From Armatimonadota bacterium (GTDB lineage: Bacteria > Armatimonadota > UBA10988): a stretch of DNA of 51,700 nt. The notes under the pieces were generated by a model that did no database searches, had not been told where the DNA came from, and saw only the letters and a program-made list of their open reading frames with translations. How positions within the stretch are numbered: position 1 is the first letter of the stretch; the number at the start of each line of letters is the position of its first letter. The stretch lies in NCBI GenBank assembly GCA_016235455.1, contig JACRKZ010000072.1, positions 1 through 51,700 on the forward strand. Direction: 5' to 3'. The translations under genes were made by a program, and so were the position numbers. This document shows positions 9,125-18,697 of the stretch, piece after piece.

Positions 9125-9409
9125 TCAGATGACCTCGTGGTGGATGCCCACCAGTTCCGCCTCGGTGGTGCTCTCCGCGTAGTCGATGAGTTGCTCGATG
9201 AGCCGTGACACGACGCCGCGGTCGCCCGAGATGACGGAGATGCCGATGCCGGCCAGATCCCACTGGTCCTGGTGGTCGATCTCGGCGGCGGAGACGTTGA
9301 AATGATGCCGCAGGCGGTCCACAAGACTGCGAACCACCTGCCGCTTCTCTTTGAGCGAACGACAGCCGTCGAGCCGAAAGGTCAGCTCGACGATGCCGAC
9401 GTAAGCCAC
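9125..9409 (-). CDS. ylxP: YlxP-like DUF503 protein
   Basis: This 94-residue protein is a typical full-length DUF503 member, with the conserved core DGCRSLKEKRQVVRSLVDRLRHHFNVS near the N-terminus and a C-terminal DYAE-type helix. The start is GTG at 9409 with AGG upstream. It follows infB by 7 nt, as ylxP does in Firmicutes and related phyla, where the next gene is usually rbfA. Here the operon ends instead. The family is thought to aid translation or ribosome maturation, but the exact role is not established. Confidence 0.93.
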   Translation of the reverse strand: MAYVGIVELTFRLDGCRSLKEKRQVVRSLVDRLRHHFNVSAAEIDHQDQWDLAGIGISVISGDRGVVSRLIEQLIDYAESTTEAELVGIHHEVI

Positions 9410-9416
9410 GGCGGAC

Positions 9417-11459
9417 CTACATGTCCAGCGTGCGGGCGATGGTCTGGACGCTGAAGCACTCGATGGTGTCGCCGGCCAGATAGCCCTTGTAGCCGCTGAG
9501 GTAGATGCCGCACTCGAGGCCCTCGACGACCTCGTTGACCGTGTCCTTGACGCGCTTGAGGCTGTCCAGCTTGCCGGTGAAGATGAGCTGCTTGTCGCGG
9601 TACAGGCGAATGTTCTCGCCCCGCTTCATGATGCCGTCGGTCACCTTGCTGCCGGCCACATGGCCGGTACCGGTGATCTGGAACGGCACCAGCACCTCGG
9701 CATGGCCCAGGACCGTCTCGATGTACTCGGGCTCCAGCATGCCTTCCAGCGCCGCGCGGATGTCGTCGAGCAGCTGGTAGATGATGGCGTACAGCCGGAT
9801 CTCCACGCCCTCGTCATCCGCCTGCCGCCGCACCGGCGGCTCGACGCCGACGTTGAAGCCGAGGATGATGGCGTGCGTGCTCGTGGCCAGATCGATGTCG
9901 GTCTTGCCCACCGGGCCGACGCCCGCGTGCTTGACGTCCACGCGCACATCGTCGTTCTTGAGCGCCGCCAGCTTGTGGCAGATGGCCTCCACCGAGCCCT
10001 GCACGTCGCCCTTGACGATGACGTTCAGCGCTTCGACCTGACCGGCCTGCACCTGAGCGAAGATGTCAGCCAGCGACATGCCGGTGACACTCGCCTCGGC
10101 GGCCTTGATACTGCCGGCGTTCTCTTCGGCCAGCTGCCGCGCGGCCCGCTCGTTCTTGGCCACCTGGATGGTGTCGCCCACCTTGGGCACATCACCCAGA
10201 CCGATGACCTCGACCGGCGTCGATGGCCCGGCTTCCTTGAGCTCGTGGCCGAGATGGTCGAGCAGCGTGCGCACGCGACCGCAGACGCCGCCGATGACCA
10301 GCGCGTCGCCCTTCTTGAGGGTTCCGTCGCGCACCAGAATGGTGGCCACCGGGCCGCGGCCCTTGTCGAGGTTGGCCTCGATGACCGTGCCCACCGGCAC
10401 CAGACGCGGGTTGCCGCTGAGTTCCAGGATTTCGCACTGCAAGGTGATGCAGTCGAGCAGATCGCTGACACCCTCGCCGGTCTTGGCCGACAAGCGCACC
10501 GACAAGGTGTCGCCGCCGAAGTCTTCCGTGACGATGTTGTGCTCGAGCATCTGCTGCAGCACACGGTCGGGGTTGGCGCCCGGCTGGTCCATCTTGTTGA
10601 CGGCCACGATGATCGGCACCTTGGCCGCGCGGGCGTGGTTGATGGCCTCCACCGTCTGCGGCATGACGCCGTCGTCGGCGGCCACCACCAGCACGACGAT
10701 ATCGGTCACCTGCGCCCCGCGGGCCCGCATGGCGGTGAACGCCTCATGGCCGGGGGTGTCGATGAAGGTGATCGTCTTGCCTTCGTGCTCCACCTGATAC
10801 GCACCAATGTGCTGCGTGATGCCGCCGGCCTCGCCGTCCACCACATGGGCGTGACGGATGGTGTCCAGCAGCGTGGTCTTGCCGTGGTCGACATGGCCCA
10901 TGATGGTCACCACGGGCGGGATGGTCACCTCGCCGCGGCGCCGTTCACGGCCGGGCGTGACCACCACGGGCGCCTCGACAGCCACCCGCTCGCGCAGTCG
11001 CACGCCGTAGGCCTCGCCCAGGGCGACGGCCTCCTCGGCACTGAACCGCATGTTGATCGTGGCCGGCTTGCCCTGGGCCAGCAGGCTCACAATCATCTGA
11101 TTCAGGTCGACCTTCATCACGTTGGCCAGGTCGCGCAGCGTGATGTTGTCGTCAATCTCGGTAGCCGACGTATCGGCGGCCCGGCGAAGGAGTTCTTCCT
11201 CCTCATCGGTGCGCATATCCGCGCGCACCTCGTCGTTGCCGAGCAACTCGACGCCCTTGCGGCGCTTGGTCTTGCGCTGGACGTCCTTGTTCTGCATCCG
11301 CTCTTCCGCGATCAGCTCACGAAAGACTTCGGCATCGGACTCGGGCACGGGGCTGCTCGCCGAGTCAACGTCCACACCCAAACCCAGCAGGATGTCGAGC
11401 GCCTCCTCGGCCCCCATTAGAAATTCGCGTGCCAGATCCGCTACGGTTTCCTGCGCCAT
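9417..11459 (-). CDS. infB: Translation initiation factor IF-2
   Basis: IF-2 is the GTPase that brings initiator fMet-tRNA to the ribosome. At 680 residues it is a short form, with only about 105 residues before the IF2_N-like helical module ([17 protein letters not shown], 107-123). The G domain has GHVDHGKT (188-195), DTPGHEAF and NKMD, followed by the beta-barrel and C-terminal tRNA-binding domains. The ATG overlaps the ylxR TGA by one base (TGATG). It sits in the conserved rimP-nusA-ylxR-infB order. Confidence 0.98.
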   Translation of the reverse strand: MAQETVADLAREFLMGAEEALDILLGLGVDVDSASSPVPESDAEVFRELIAEERMQNKDVQRKTKRRKGVELLGNDEVRADMRTDEEEELLRRAADTSATEIDDNITLRDLANVMKVDLNQMIVSLLAQGKPATINMRFSAEEAVALGEAYGVRLRERVAVEAPVVVTPGRERRRGEVTIPPVVTIMGHVDHGKTTLLDTIRHAHVVDGEAGGITQHIGAYQVEHEGKTITFIDTPGHEAFTAMRARGAQVTDIVVLVVAADDGVMPQTVEAINHARAAKVPIIVAVNKMDQPGANPDRVLQQMLEHNIVTEDFGGDTLSVRLSAKTGEGVSDLLDCITLQCEILELSGNPRLVPVGTVIEANLDKGRGPVATILVRDGTLKKGDALVIGGVCGRVRTLLDHLGHELKEAGPSTPVEVIGLGDVPKVGDTIQVAKNERAARQLAEENAGSIKAAEASVTGMSLADIFAQVQAGQVEALNVIVKGDVQGSVEAICHKLAALKNDDVRVDVKHAGVGPVGKTDIDLATSTHAIILGFNVGVEPPVRRQADDEGVEIRLYAIIYQLLDDIRAALEGMLEPEYIETVLGHAEVLVPFQITGTGHVAGSKVTDGIMKRGENIRLYRDKQLIFTGKLDSLKRVKDTVNEVVEGLECGIYLSGYKGYLAGDTIECFSVQTIARTLDM

Positions 11460-11821
11460 CAGCTCACCTCATCCACGCTGCCGCCCTCGGACTCCGCCGC
11501 TTCGGCCTGCGCGCCGTGGCCGGGGCCTCGTCGCGCGCCGTGCGGGCAGCTCGCCCGACGTTTGTACAGCTCTTCTTCCAGACCAGCCCGGTCGGCGTCG
11601 GTCAGGGCCACGTTCAGCGACCGCTCCAACGCTCGACGTTCCAGAGCCAGCCGCAAACATTCGCGACTGGGCCCGATGTACGCCCCGCGGCCAGCGGCTT
11701 TGCCCGTGGGGTCAACCACGACGCTGCCGTCGGGCCGCCGCACGATGCGCACCAGGTCACGCTTGGGCATGGCCTGCCGGCAGGCCACGCACGTCCGCTC
11801 GGGAGTGTGCTTGCCTGCCAT
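11459..11821 (-). CDS. ylxR: YlxR/RnpM family RNA-binding protein (DUF448)
   Basis: This 120-residue protein starts with the family signature RTCVACRQ at about residue 9, followed by LVRIVRRPDG and GRGAYIGPSRECL. These form the small RNA-binding fold found between nusA and infB. Bacillus homologues are reported to act on RNase P. A longer than usual charged tail (residues 85-120) is specific to this copy. It lies 10 nt after nusA and overlaps infB by one base. Confidence 0.93.
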   Translation of the reverse strand: MAGKHTPERTCVACRQAMPKRDLVRIVRRPDGSVVVDPTGKAAGRGAYIGPSRECLRLALERRALERSLNVALTDADRAGLEEELYKRRASCPHGARRGPGHGAQAEAAESEGGSVDEVS

Positions 11822-11831
11822 CGTTTCCTAC

Positions 11832-12950
11832 CTACACAGCTTCTGGACTGCCCTCGCTCACGGCCGGGGCAGCACTGCCCTCGCTCGCCGCCGGAGCGGG
11901 ACCACCTTCGCCGGCCGCCATCTGCGACTCCGAGCGAATGTCCAACTTCAATTCTGTCAGTCGGGCGGCCAGACGGACATTCTGACCGGCGCGGCCAATG
12001 GCCAGCGACTGCTGGTCGTCCGGCACCACCACCGTCGCGGCGATGTTGTCGCGACTGAGCAGCACGCGGCTGATCTTGGCCGGCGACAGCGCCTCCGCCA
12101 CGTTCTGGCGCGGGTCGTCGTGCCAGCGGATGATGTCGATCTTCTCGTCCGCCAGCTCCTGGGTCACGGCCTGCACGCGGCTGCCGCGATGGCCCACACA
12201 GGCGCCCACCGGGTCGACGTTGGTGTCGCGCGTGGCCACCGCCACCTTGCTGCGCACACCCGCCTCGCGGGCCAGTCGGACAATCTCGACCACGCCGTCG
12301 TGGATCTCGGGCACTTCGCGCTCAAAGAGCCGGCGCAGCAGGTTCGGGTGCGTCCGCGAGACGATGATCTGCGGCGCGCGACTGGTCTCGTCGACACGCA
12401 GCAACAACACCTCGATGCGGTCGCCGAACCGGTAGTGGTCGCCGCGCATCTGCTCGCCCTTGGGCAGAATGGCCTCGCCCTTGCCCAGGCTGACCACCAC
12501 GGCGCCCTTCTCCTGGCGCTGCACCACCGCCTGGATGATCTCGCCCACGCGGTCGACGTACTCGTTGAACAGGATCTCGCGCTCCAGGTCGCGGATGCCC
12601 TGCACCATCATCTGCTTGACCGTCTGCGCGGCGATGCGGCCGAAATCTTCGGGCGTTTCGTCGACGTCCATGACGTCGCCAATCTCGGCCTCGGGGTCGA
12701 TCTCGCGCGCCTCTTCCAAACTGATCTGGATGGTCGGGTCCTCGACCTTGGCGACGGCCACCTTCTCTACGTAGATACAGAAGCCATGCGGCGACGTGGG
12801 ATCGATCTCCACCGAGACCTCGGCCAGCGTCCCCTTGTGTCGGCGGTAACCGGCGGCCAGGGCCTTCTGGAGCTGATCGACCAGTCGCTCCACGGGAATG
12901 TCTTTCTCCCGTGCTAACTGATGCAACATATCGAGTAGATCGCCGCTCAT
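11832..12950 (-). CDS. nusA: Transcription termination/antitermination factor NusA
   Basis: NusA binds RNA polymerase and nascent RNA. The 372-residue protein has the N-terminal polymerase-binding domain (starting SGDLLDMLHQLAREK), an S1 domain around 130-200, and two KH domains (DPVGACVGHRGSRVQ and AIGRAGQNVRLA). It lacks the C-terminal acidic repeats of proteobacterial NusA and ends in an Ala/Ser/Glu/Gly low-complexity tail with a repeated SEGS unit. The start at 12950 is chosen over longer frames because GGAG lies 5 nt upstream and rimP ends 13 nt before. Confidence 0.96.
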   Translation of the reverse strand: MSGDLLDMLHQLAREKDIPVERLVDQLQKALAAGYRRHKGTLAEVSVEIDPTSPHGFCIYVEKVAVAKVEDPTIQISLEEAREIDPEAEIGDVMDVDETPEDFGRIAAQTVKQMMVQGIRDLEREILFNEYVDRVGEIIQAVVQRQEKGAVVVSLGKGEAILPKGEQMRGDHYRFGDRIEVLLLRVDETSRAPQIIVSRTHPNLLRRLFEREVPEIHDGVVEIVRLAREAGVRSKVAVATRDTNVDPVGACVGHRGSRVQAVTQELADEKIDIIRWHDDPRQNVAEALSPAKISRVLLSRDNIAATVVVPDDQQSLAIGRAGQNVRLAARLTELKLDIRSESQMAAGEGGPAPAASEGSAAPAVSEGSPEAV

Positions 12951-12963
12951 TGTCGCTCCAGCC

Positions 12964-13425
12964 TCAATCGCCCCAGTCATACACGAGGTGGGCCCGCTCC
13001 ACGCACTGCCAGGGCACTGCGTGCTGCACACCGTCGACATCGATCGTGATGCCGTCCTCGCTGACCGCCGCCAACCGACCCTGTATCGTGACCGGCCCCT
13101 CGCCCGCGGTGTGGCGCACACGCACCGTCTTGTCCACCGCGCGCTCGTAGTGCGCCGGCTTCCGCAACGGACGGTCCACACCCGGCGATGACACCATCAA
13201 CCGGTACGTGCCTCGAATCGGATCCACCTGATCCAGGTACTGGCTGACCAGGAAACTCAGCTCCGCGCACTCATCGAGGTTGATGGTGCCCGGCGCGTCC
13301 AGCTTGTCGGCCAATATGGTCACATGCGCCCCACGACCCGTGGTCTTCTGCAACTCGACGAGTTCGTACCCAGCACCCTCGAGGAGGGTGGTGAGATCGC
13401 TCTCAATCGTGCTCCAATCGACCAC
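12964..13425 (-). CDS. rimP: Ribosome maturation factor RimP
   Basis: This 153-residue RimP, needed for 30S subunit maturation, has the family's GYELVELQ segment at the start, the PGTINLDECAELS helix, and the strongly conserved MVSSPGVDRPLRKPAHYER. It begins with GTG at 13425 with AGGAG 7 nt upstream. An overlapping ATG at 13427 is out of frame. It is the first gene of the rimP-nusA-ylxR-infB-ylxP operon. Confidence 0.96.
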   Translation of the reverse strand: MVDWSTIESDLTTLLEGAGYELVELQKTTGRGAHVTILADKLDAPGTINLDECAELSFLVSQYLDQVDPIRGTYRLMVSSPGVDRPLRKPAHYERAVDKTVRVRHTAGEGPVTIQGRLAAVSEDGITIDVDGVQHAVPWQCVERAHLVYDWGD

Positions 13426-13497
13426 ATTGGTCTCCTACAGAAAACAAGAGCGCGGGCAGAACCCACGCTCGCGGTTCACAATCCAGGGCCATGGCCG

Positions 13498-13526
13498 AGT
13501 ATAGCACGTCGCGGGCCGGGAGGCAA
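13498..13526 (-). promoter_or_regulatory. Promoter of the rimP-infB operon
   Basis: On the minus strand, TTGCCT (13526-13521) is followed after 17 nt by TATACT (13503-13498). The predicted start near 13491 leaves a leader of about 65 nt before the rimP GTG. This is one of the best sigma70 matches in the window and is back to back with the promoter at 13576-13604. Confidence 0.65.
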
Positions 13527-13575
13527 CCTGGGCCGACCTGAGCCGCGCCGGCGGCGCCTTCCTCGCGAACGAGCC

Positions 13576-13604
13576 TTGCACGCGCTGTGGCGCGACGGTA
13601 TGCT
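13576..13604 (+). promoter_or_regulatory. Promoter for the secreted protein gene at 13663
   Basis: TTGCAC (13576-13581), a 17-nt spacer and TATGCT (13599-13604) lie on the plus strand. The start would be near 13611, giving a leader of about 50 nt with a GGAAGG ribosome-binding region. Confidence 0.6.
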
Positions 13605-13662
13605 AGGAGATGGGCGCGCCCAGGGGGCTCGCCGAACCCCACATGGGAAGGGTGAAGACGGC

Positions 13663-15009
13663 ATGAAGCGCTGGTGGTTGGGCATTCTGCCGCTCGTTCT
13701 GGGCTGCCTTGCGGCGCCGCTCCGAACGGACGCGGCCAACATCGTCACCTTGTCGCCGGTCCGCGCCTCGCGCGCGCTGTGCGTCGTGGGCGAAACGGTG
13801 GATCTGACGGTCACCATCGACAATCAGAGCGACCGGCTGCTGTCCGCGCTGACCGCGGCCGTCGCGTTGCCCGAGGGCTGGGAGGCCGAGCCGACGCGCA
13901 TCGAGGTGCCCGGTCTGGCGCCGTTCACCAAGCAGGCCATGCGCTTCGTCATCACCGCCACCTCCGCGGGCCACGGCGACGGGCGCATCACGCTCAACGG
14001 GCCCGGCCTGCCCAAGGAGCTGGTGTCCGCCTTCCCGTTGGTCAGTTGCCAGCCGCTGCCCGTGATGTCCGCCTGGCGGCAGTTGGCGCAGCGCAGCGTG
14101 GGCAAGATCCCCGACGACGACACGCTGTACGTCTCCACCGGCGCCTACGTGCTGTTCTTCCCGCGCTGTGGCGAAGGCTACGGGCCGGGGCTGATCTACC
14201 TGCGCGTGGGCGACGACTGGCGCCGCATGGGCACCATCCCGGCCATGGGCCGCGCCATCTACCGCGACACCATCTCGGCCGAGGCCCATCAGTACGGACC
14301 CAGCGACCATTGGGTCTATGCCAGCAAGTACTGGATCTACCCGAGCGTGCCCAAGACCGGCGACGTGCTCGTGCTCAAGGACCAGTGGCAGGACAACAAC
14401 GGCCGCTACTGGACCGCCAAGGCCTACTTCGCGCCGACCGCCGACCCGCGCGTCATCAAGTGCACGCACATGCTGTGGTGCACCGATGCCGCCGCCCTCT
14501 ACCGCTATGAGGGGCCCATGGCCAGCGCCGGCGACGGCACGTTCGGCAGCGCCCAGCACGGCCTGCAGGCGCCCGGCGTCCTGCCCGTGCCCACGCCCGA
14601 CCCGTTCCTCCAGCGCACCGCGCCACTGGCCGAGGGGCTGATGGGTGTGCAGTCGCCGCTCGGCGGCACGCTGGCCATGATGTGGGATACGCGCCAGCAG
14701 TGGACCACCGGCCGCACCTTCCCGCAGGCCCTGATGGCCGCGCCCAACGTGCTGCGCAACCAGGACAACACGTTCATGTCGCTGCTGGTGCCGGACTTCC
14801 AGCCCACCCAACGGGTCAGCGACACGCTGGCCGCCAAGCCGCTGGACCTGCCCCGGGGACGCTTTGTCTACCTGCGCTCGGAGCTGTTCGTGGCCGGCGG
14901 CAGCCTGGCCGAGGCGCACAACGCCTACACCGAGCGCTTCGGCGCGGCCGGCCCGGGGCGAGCGCTGTTGCCCGATCCCGACGTGCGCACCGGCAAGCCC
15001 GACTGGTAG
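13663..15009 (+). CDS. Secreted protein of unknown function with NEW3-like N-terminal domain
   Basis: This 448-residue protein has a Sec signal peptide (WWLGILPLVLGCLAAPLRTDA). Residues 25-125 look like an Ig/NEW3-type beta domain (GETVDLTVTIDNQSD, then LPEGWEAEP). The larger C-terminal part (130-448) is rich in Trp and Tyr, with repeated short beta stretches (for example DHWVYASKYWIYPS) and no catalytic motif I recognise. Such a layout is common in surface proteins that handle carbohydrates in environmental bacteria, but that is only inference. The start at 13663 is chosen because the longer frame has no signal peptide and would overlap the promoter. Confidence 0.75.
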   Translation: MKRWWLGILPLVLGCLAAPLRTDAANIVTLSPVRASRALCVVGETVDLTVTIDNQSDRLLSALTAAVALPEGWEAEPTRIEVPGLAPFTKQAMRFVITATSAGHGDGRITLNGPGLPKELVSAFPLVSCQPLPVMSAWRQLAQRSVGKIPDDDTLYVSTGAYVLFFPRCGEGYGPGLIYLRVGDDWRRMGTIPAMGRAIYRDTISAEAHQYGPSDHWVYASKYWIYPSVPKTGDVLVLKDQWQDNNGRYWTAKAYFAPTADPRVIKCTHMLWCTDAAALYRYEGPMASAGDGTFGSAQHGLQAPGVLPVPTPDPFLQRTAPLAEGLMGVQSPLGGTLAMMWDTRQQWTTGRTFPQALMAAPNVLRNQDNTFMSLLVPDFQPTQRVSDTLAAKPLDLPRGRFVYLRSELFVAGGSLAEAHNAYTERFGAAGPGRALLPDPDVRTGKPDW

Positions 15010-15057
15010 GGAACTCCCGGCGCCCGGCGGGCGCTGTACATGGTGTTGGAGAGCGAC

Positions 15058-15783
15058 ATGCCTGAACGAGTCTTCCGCAACGTCGATCTGGACCTCGATG
15101 ACCTGGCCGATGCCGTCGTCGATTGGTTCGTCCGCGATGGTTTCTCGGTGCAGGATTTCGTCGAGGGCTCCACGGTCTTCCTGCAGGCCCGCAAGGAGAA
15201 CCTGGTCACCAAACTGTCCTTCACCGGTCAGGCGCTCAACGTGCGGCTGACGCCGCTGGCGCGCGGCTTCCGGGTCGACGTGGCCGCCGGTGACTGGCTC
15301 GACAAGGGCGTGGGCGCCGGCGTGGCCGGGCTGGCCATCAAGTTCATCAACCCCATCCTGGGGGTCGGCGCCGGCATGGCCACCGGCTACGGCATCTACC
15401 AGCAACTCAAGCTGCCCGAACGCGTGCTCGAGTACATCGAGTGGTATGTGGACGAGCACGGCCGGCCCGAGGACGACGCCGAGGAGCGTCGGCCACGCCG
15501 CTCGGCGCGCCGCAGCGATGACGACATCGACCGTGAGATCGCCGGCCTCAGCGAGGCCAAGCCACCCACCGCGCCAGCGCCGACCACCACCGCGGCCCCG
15601 GTACGCGGCGGCGGATTCTGCCCCCAGTGCGGCGCCACGCTCTACCAGGGCGCCGTGTTCTGCCATGAGTGCGGCACCAGGCTCGGGGCACCGGCCGCGG
15701 CACCGACGCCGCCCACCCCGCCGACGCCACCGGCGCCGGCCGGCAGCGAGGCGCCGCGACCCAGCCCCGACGACGAGGCGTGA
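15058..15783 (+). CDS. Zinc-ribbon protein with hydrophobic middle segment
   Basis: This is a 241-residue protein. Residues 1-80 form an alpha/beta region (for example DLDDLADAVVDWFVRDGFSVQDF). A Gly-rich hydrophobic stretch (about 82-115, GVAGLAIKFINPILGVGAGMA) could be one membrane hairpin. A charged linker follows, then a zinc ribbon of two CxxC pairs (CPQCG...CHECG), and a Pro/Thr-rich tail. The start at 15058 is favoured by GGAGAG 5 nt upstream; an ATG at 15040 lacks such a site. Zinc-ribbon plus glycine-rich hydrophobic proteins are often of unknown function. Its stop overlaps the GTG of the methyltransferase gene. Confidence 0.75.
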   Translation: MPERVFRNVDLDLDDLADAVVDWFVRDGFSVQDFVEGSTVFLQARKENLVTKLSFTGQALNVRLTPLARGFRVDVAAGDWLDKGVGAGVAGLAIKFINPILGVGAGMATGYGIYQQLKLPERVLEYIEWYVDEHGRPEDDAEERRPRRSARRSDDDIDREIAGLSEAKPPTAPAPTTTAAPVRGGGFCPQCGATLYQGAVFCHECGTRLGAPAAAPTPPTPPTPPAPAGSEAPRPSPDDEA

Positions 15784-16535
15784 GCCGGTCGGACGACGAC
15801 GGCCGCCTGTACCGCGAGTATCCCTGGCTGTACGACGCCGTGGCTCGGCCGCGCCCGGGTGAGTTCGCCCATTACCACCGCCTGGCCCTGGCCGCTGGCG
15901 GCGCCGTGCTCGAACCGGCCTGCGGCTCTGGCCGCCTGCTCGCGCCACTGCGCGAAGCCGGCCTCGAGGTCTGGGGCTGCGACGGCGAGCCGGCCATGGT
16001 CGCCGCCGCCGCCGCGCGCCTCGCCGGCGGCCAGGGGAGCCCACACCACCTGGCCGTGCAAGCACTGGCCGAACTGCATCTGCCCGTGCGCGCCGGCCTG
16101 GTCATGCTGCCGCTGGACGCGCTGCGGCTGTGCCCCGACGACGCCGCCCTCCTGGCGCTGCTGGCGCGCTGCCGCAAGCACCTGCGCCCCGGGGGCACCC
16201 TCGCCGGCGACCTCTACCTGCCGGCGAGCCGTGACGACATGAGCGGCCATTGCGGGCCGTTCGCCCACCCCGACGGCGGCACCACGCGCCTGACCGCGAA
16301 CTGGCAGGTGCAGGGCGAGTGGGATGTCGAGGTCTCGCACATCGTCACGCTGACCTCCGACGGCCGTCAGGTCGACGCGCGCTCGACCGAACGCTATCGG
16401 CGCATACCGCTGACCCGACTGCTCGATGCCCTGGCCCAAGCCGGCTTCGGCCCGCCTCGCCTGTGGGCTGGGTTCGGGGGCCGCGCCTGGCACGAAGGCG
16501 ACACCTGGGTAGCCTTCGCCGCGCAGCGCGTGTAG
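15780..16535 (+). CDS. SAM-dependent methyltransferase
   Basis: This 251-residue class I methyltransferase has motif I VLEPACGSGRLL at 43-54, the acidic strand GCDGEPAM and a motif resembling LRPGGTLAGDLYLP. The start is taken as GTG at 15780, which overlaps the preceding TGA (GTGA). The frame extends further upstream only inside the previous gene. The substrate cannot be told from sequence; the fold matches small-molecule methyltransferases of the Methyltransf_25/11 type. Confidence 0.85.
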   Translation: MSRSDDDGRLYREYPWLYDAVARPRPGEFAHYHRLALAAGGAVLEPACGSGRLLAPLREAGLEVWGCDGEPAMVAAAAARLAGGQGSPHHLAVQALAELHLPVRAGLVMLPLDALRLCPDDAALLALLARCRKHLRPGGTLAGDLYLPASRDDMSGHCGPFAHPDGGTTRLTANWQVQGEWDVEVSHIVTLTSDGRQVDARSTERYRRIPLTRLLDALAQAGFGPPRLWAGFGGRAWHEGDTWVAFAAQRV

Positions 16536-16652
16536 GCGGCGCCTGACCCAGACCAACGCGCCGCACAGCCGCCCTCGGCGACCTGCAGGAGCCTCCGCGC
16601 GCCTGGGTTGTTGCGATTCCATGACGAGCAGCCCTTGCCTCCTGGAAACAAC

Positions 16653-16673
16653 CTTGCTAGTATAGCTATCAAG
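16653..16673. promoter_or_regulatory. HAIR-like HspR operator upstream of dnaK
   Basis: The inverted repeat CTTGCTAG-N5-CTATCAAG has 8-bp arms with one mismatch and is 21 nt in total. Its outer CTTG/CAAG and overall length equal those of the actinobacterial HAIR element (CTTGAGT-N7-ACTCAAG). A candidate -10 (TAGTAT, 16658-16663), paired at 17 nt with TTGCCT (16635-16640), lies inside it. Sites of the same geometry precede dnaJ and clpB, and hspR is in the cluster. Confidence 0.75.
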
Positions 16674-16701
16674 ATACATGAGCCCGAGTTAGAAGGCCAT
16701 A

Positions 16702-16730
16702 TTGACAGAGTAATGAACCGTCCCTAGAAT
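16702..16730 (+). promoter_or_regulatory. Sigma70 promoter of dnaK
   Basis: TTGACA (16702-16707), a 17-nt spacer and TAGAAT (16725-16730) make the closest sigma70 consensus match in the window (6/6 and 5/6). The start would be near 16737, a 50-nt leader. The HAIR-like site lies just upstream, at about -84 to -64 relative to that start. Confidence 0.7.
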
Positions 16731-16786
16731 GGGACATGACAGCGAAGGCGGTCGGCTGAGCCGCCGAGTGATTGGGAGACTGGGAC

Positions 16787-18619
16787 ATGGCGAAGGTTCT
16801 GGGCATTGACCTGGGCACGACCAACTCGTGCATGGCGGTGATTGAGAACGGCGAGCCGGTGGTCATTCCGAACGCCGAGGGCAACCGGACGACGCCGTCG
16901 GTGGTGGCCTTCCGCAAGGATGGCGAGCGGCTGGTCGGCGAGGTGGCCAAGCGTCAGGCAGTGATGAACCCGACCCGGACCATCACCAGCACCAAGCGCA
17001 AGATCGGCACGCGCCACCGCTACAATATCGACGGGCGCGAGTACTCGCCCGAAGAGATTTCGGCGTTCATCCTGATGAAGCTGAAGGCCGACGCCGAAGC
17101 GTACCTGGGCGACGAGGTCAAGCAGGCGGTCATCACGGTGCCGGCTTACTTCGACGACAGCCAGCGCACGGCCACCAAGAACGCCGGTGAGATCGCCGGG
17201 CTGGAAGTGTTGCGCATCATCAACGAGCCGACGGCAGCGTCGTTGGCCTACGGTTTGGACAAGAAGACCGAGGAGACCATCCTGGTCTACGACCTGGGCG
17301 GCGGCACGTTCGACGTGTCGGTGCTGGAGGTCGGCGACGGGGTGTTCGAGGTCAAGTCGACCAGCGGCGACACGCAACTGGGCGGCGACGACTTCGACAC
17401 GGCGGTGGTCAACTGGCTGGTCAAGGAGTTCAAGGGCGAGACGGGCATCGAGCTGTCGGGCGACCCGGCGGCCATGCAGCGGCTGCGCACCGCGGCCGAG
17501 AAGGCCAAGAAGGAGCTCTCCAGCCAGACCGTCACCGAGATCAACGAGCCGTTCATCAGCGGCACGCCCGAAGGCCCGGTGCACCTGGTCAAGGAGCTGA
17601 GCCGGGCTCGCTTCGACGAGCTGACCAGCGACCTGGTGGTGCGCACGCGCTCGCCGTTCGACATGGCGCTGCGCGACTCGGGCATCGCCATCGGCGCGCT
17701 GGACGAGGTGGTGCTGGTCGGTGGTTCGACGCGCATGCCCAGCGTGCAGGAGCTGGTGCGCCGGCTGACCGGCAAGGAACCGCACCGCGGCGTCAACCCC
17801 GACGAGGTGGTGGCGGTGGGCGCGGCCATCCAGGCCGGCGTGCTGGCCGGTGAAGTGGGCAATGTGGTCCTGCTCGACGTGACCCCGCTGAGCCTGGGCA
17901 TCGAGACGCTGGGCGGCGTGTTCGACAAGGTCATCGAGCGCAATACGACCATCCCGGTGACCAAGAGCCGCACCTACTCGACGGCCGAGGACGGCCAGAC
18001 GGCGGTGGACATTCAGGTCTACCAGGGCGAGCGCACGCAGGCCCGGCTGAACAAGCTGTTGGGCCAGTTCCGGCTGGATGGCATCCCGCCGGCGCCGCGC
18101 GGCGTGCCGCAGGTTGAGGTGTCGTTCGACATCGACGCCAACGGCATCCTCAACGTGAAGGCCAAGGACCGCGCCACGGGCCGCGAGCAGAAGGTGACCA
18201 TCACGCAGTCGGGCGCGCTCAACGCGGACGAGATCACGCAGATGATCAAGGACGCCGAGCGCTACGCCGAGGAGGATCGCACCTTCCGCGAGCGGCAGGA
18301 TGCGCGCAACGAGCTGGACGCCATGGTGCTCGGCCTGGAGCGCATGTTGCGCGACAGCGGCGAGAACGTGCCGGCCGCGGACAAGACCTCGGTGGAAGAG
18401 GCGTTGGCCAAGGCCAAGACCGTGCTGGAGAACCAGCAGGCCACGGCCGACGAGTTCCGGACGGCCAAGGACGAACTGCAGCAGAGCAGCTTCGCCATGG
18501 CCGAGAAGATGTACCAGGCGCAGCAGCCGGCGGGCGACGAGGGTGAAGGCCCGGCGCCGTCGGCCGCCAGCGCCGACGACGATGTCATCGAGGCGGAATT
18601 CGCCGACGACGACAAGTAA
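16787..18619 (+). CDS. dnaK: Chaperone DnaK (Hsp70)
   Basis: DnaK is the ATP-driven Hsp70 chaperone. The 610-residue protein starts [14 protein letters not shown], with phosphate-2 motif [13 protein letters not shown] and adenosine motif [13 protein letters not shown]. It has the conserved linker [17 protein letters not shown] into the substrate-binding domain, then an alpha-helical lid and the usual acidic tail (EAEFADDDK). The ATPase domain lacks the insert of about 25 residues seen in proteobacterial DnaK after KRKIG, which is the Gram-positive-type pattern. The ATG at 16787 is preferred to an ATG 5 codons upstream because it gives the conserved N-terminus. HspR normally uses DnaK as co-repressor. 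Confidence 0.98.
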   Translation: MAKVLGIDLGTTNSCMAVIENGEPVVIPNAEGNRTTPSVVAFRKDGERLVGEVAKRQAVMNPTRTITSTKRKIGTRHRYNIDGREYSPEEISAFILMKLKADAEAYLGDEVKQAVITVPAYFDDSQRTATKNAGEIAGLEVLRIINEPTAASLAYGLDKKTEETILVYDLGGGTFDVSVLEVGDGVFEVKSTSGDTQLGGDDFDTAVVNWLVKEFKGETGIELSGDPAAMQRLRTAAEKAKKELSSQTVTEINEPFISGTPEGPVHLVKELSRARFDELTSDLVVRTRSPFDMALRDSGIAIGALDEVVLVGGSTRMPSVQELVRRLTGKEPHRGVNPDEVVAVGAAIQAGVLAGEVGNVVLLDVTPLSLGIETLGGVFDKVIERNTTIPVTKSRTYSTAEDGQTAVDIQVYQGERTQARLNKLLGQFRLDGIPPAPRGVPQVEVSFDIDANGILNVKAKDRATGREQKVTITQSGALNADEITQMIKDAERYAEEDRTFRERQDARNELDAMVLGLERMLRDSGENVPAADKTSVEEALAKAKTVLENQQATADEFRTAKDELQQSSFAMAEKMYQAQQPAGDEGEGPAPSAASADDDVIEAEFADDDK

Positions 18620-18623
18620 CCGC

Positions 18624-18665
18624 GTCGGGGGTGTGCTCGCCGGACCGGCCGGCACACCCCCCGAC
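18624..18665 (+). terminator. Hairpin between dnaK and first hsp20
   Basis: A 13-bp arm (18624-18636, GTCGGGGGTGTGC) pairs with 18652-18665, with one bulged C. It sits 4 nt after the dnaK stop. No T-tract follows. It may cut transcript levels between dnaK and the small heat-shock genes, since no separate promoter is obvious before the latter. Confidence 0.5.
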
Positions 18666-18697
18666 GATGGTCTGCACAACCCTGAGGAGGGATGACG

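Noticed and set aside
13603..16065. An 820-codon minus-strand open frame opposite three plus-strand genes
   Set aside because: Plus-strand frames have signal peptide, zinc ribbon and methyltransferase motifs, plus a good promoter and ribosome-binding sites. The antisense frame has none.
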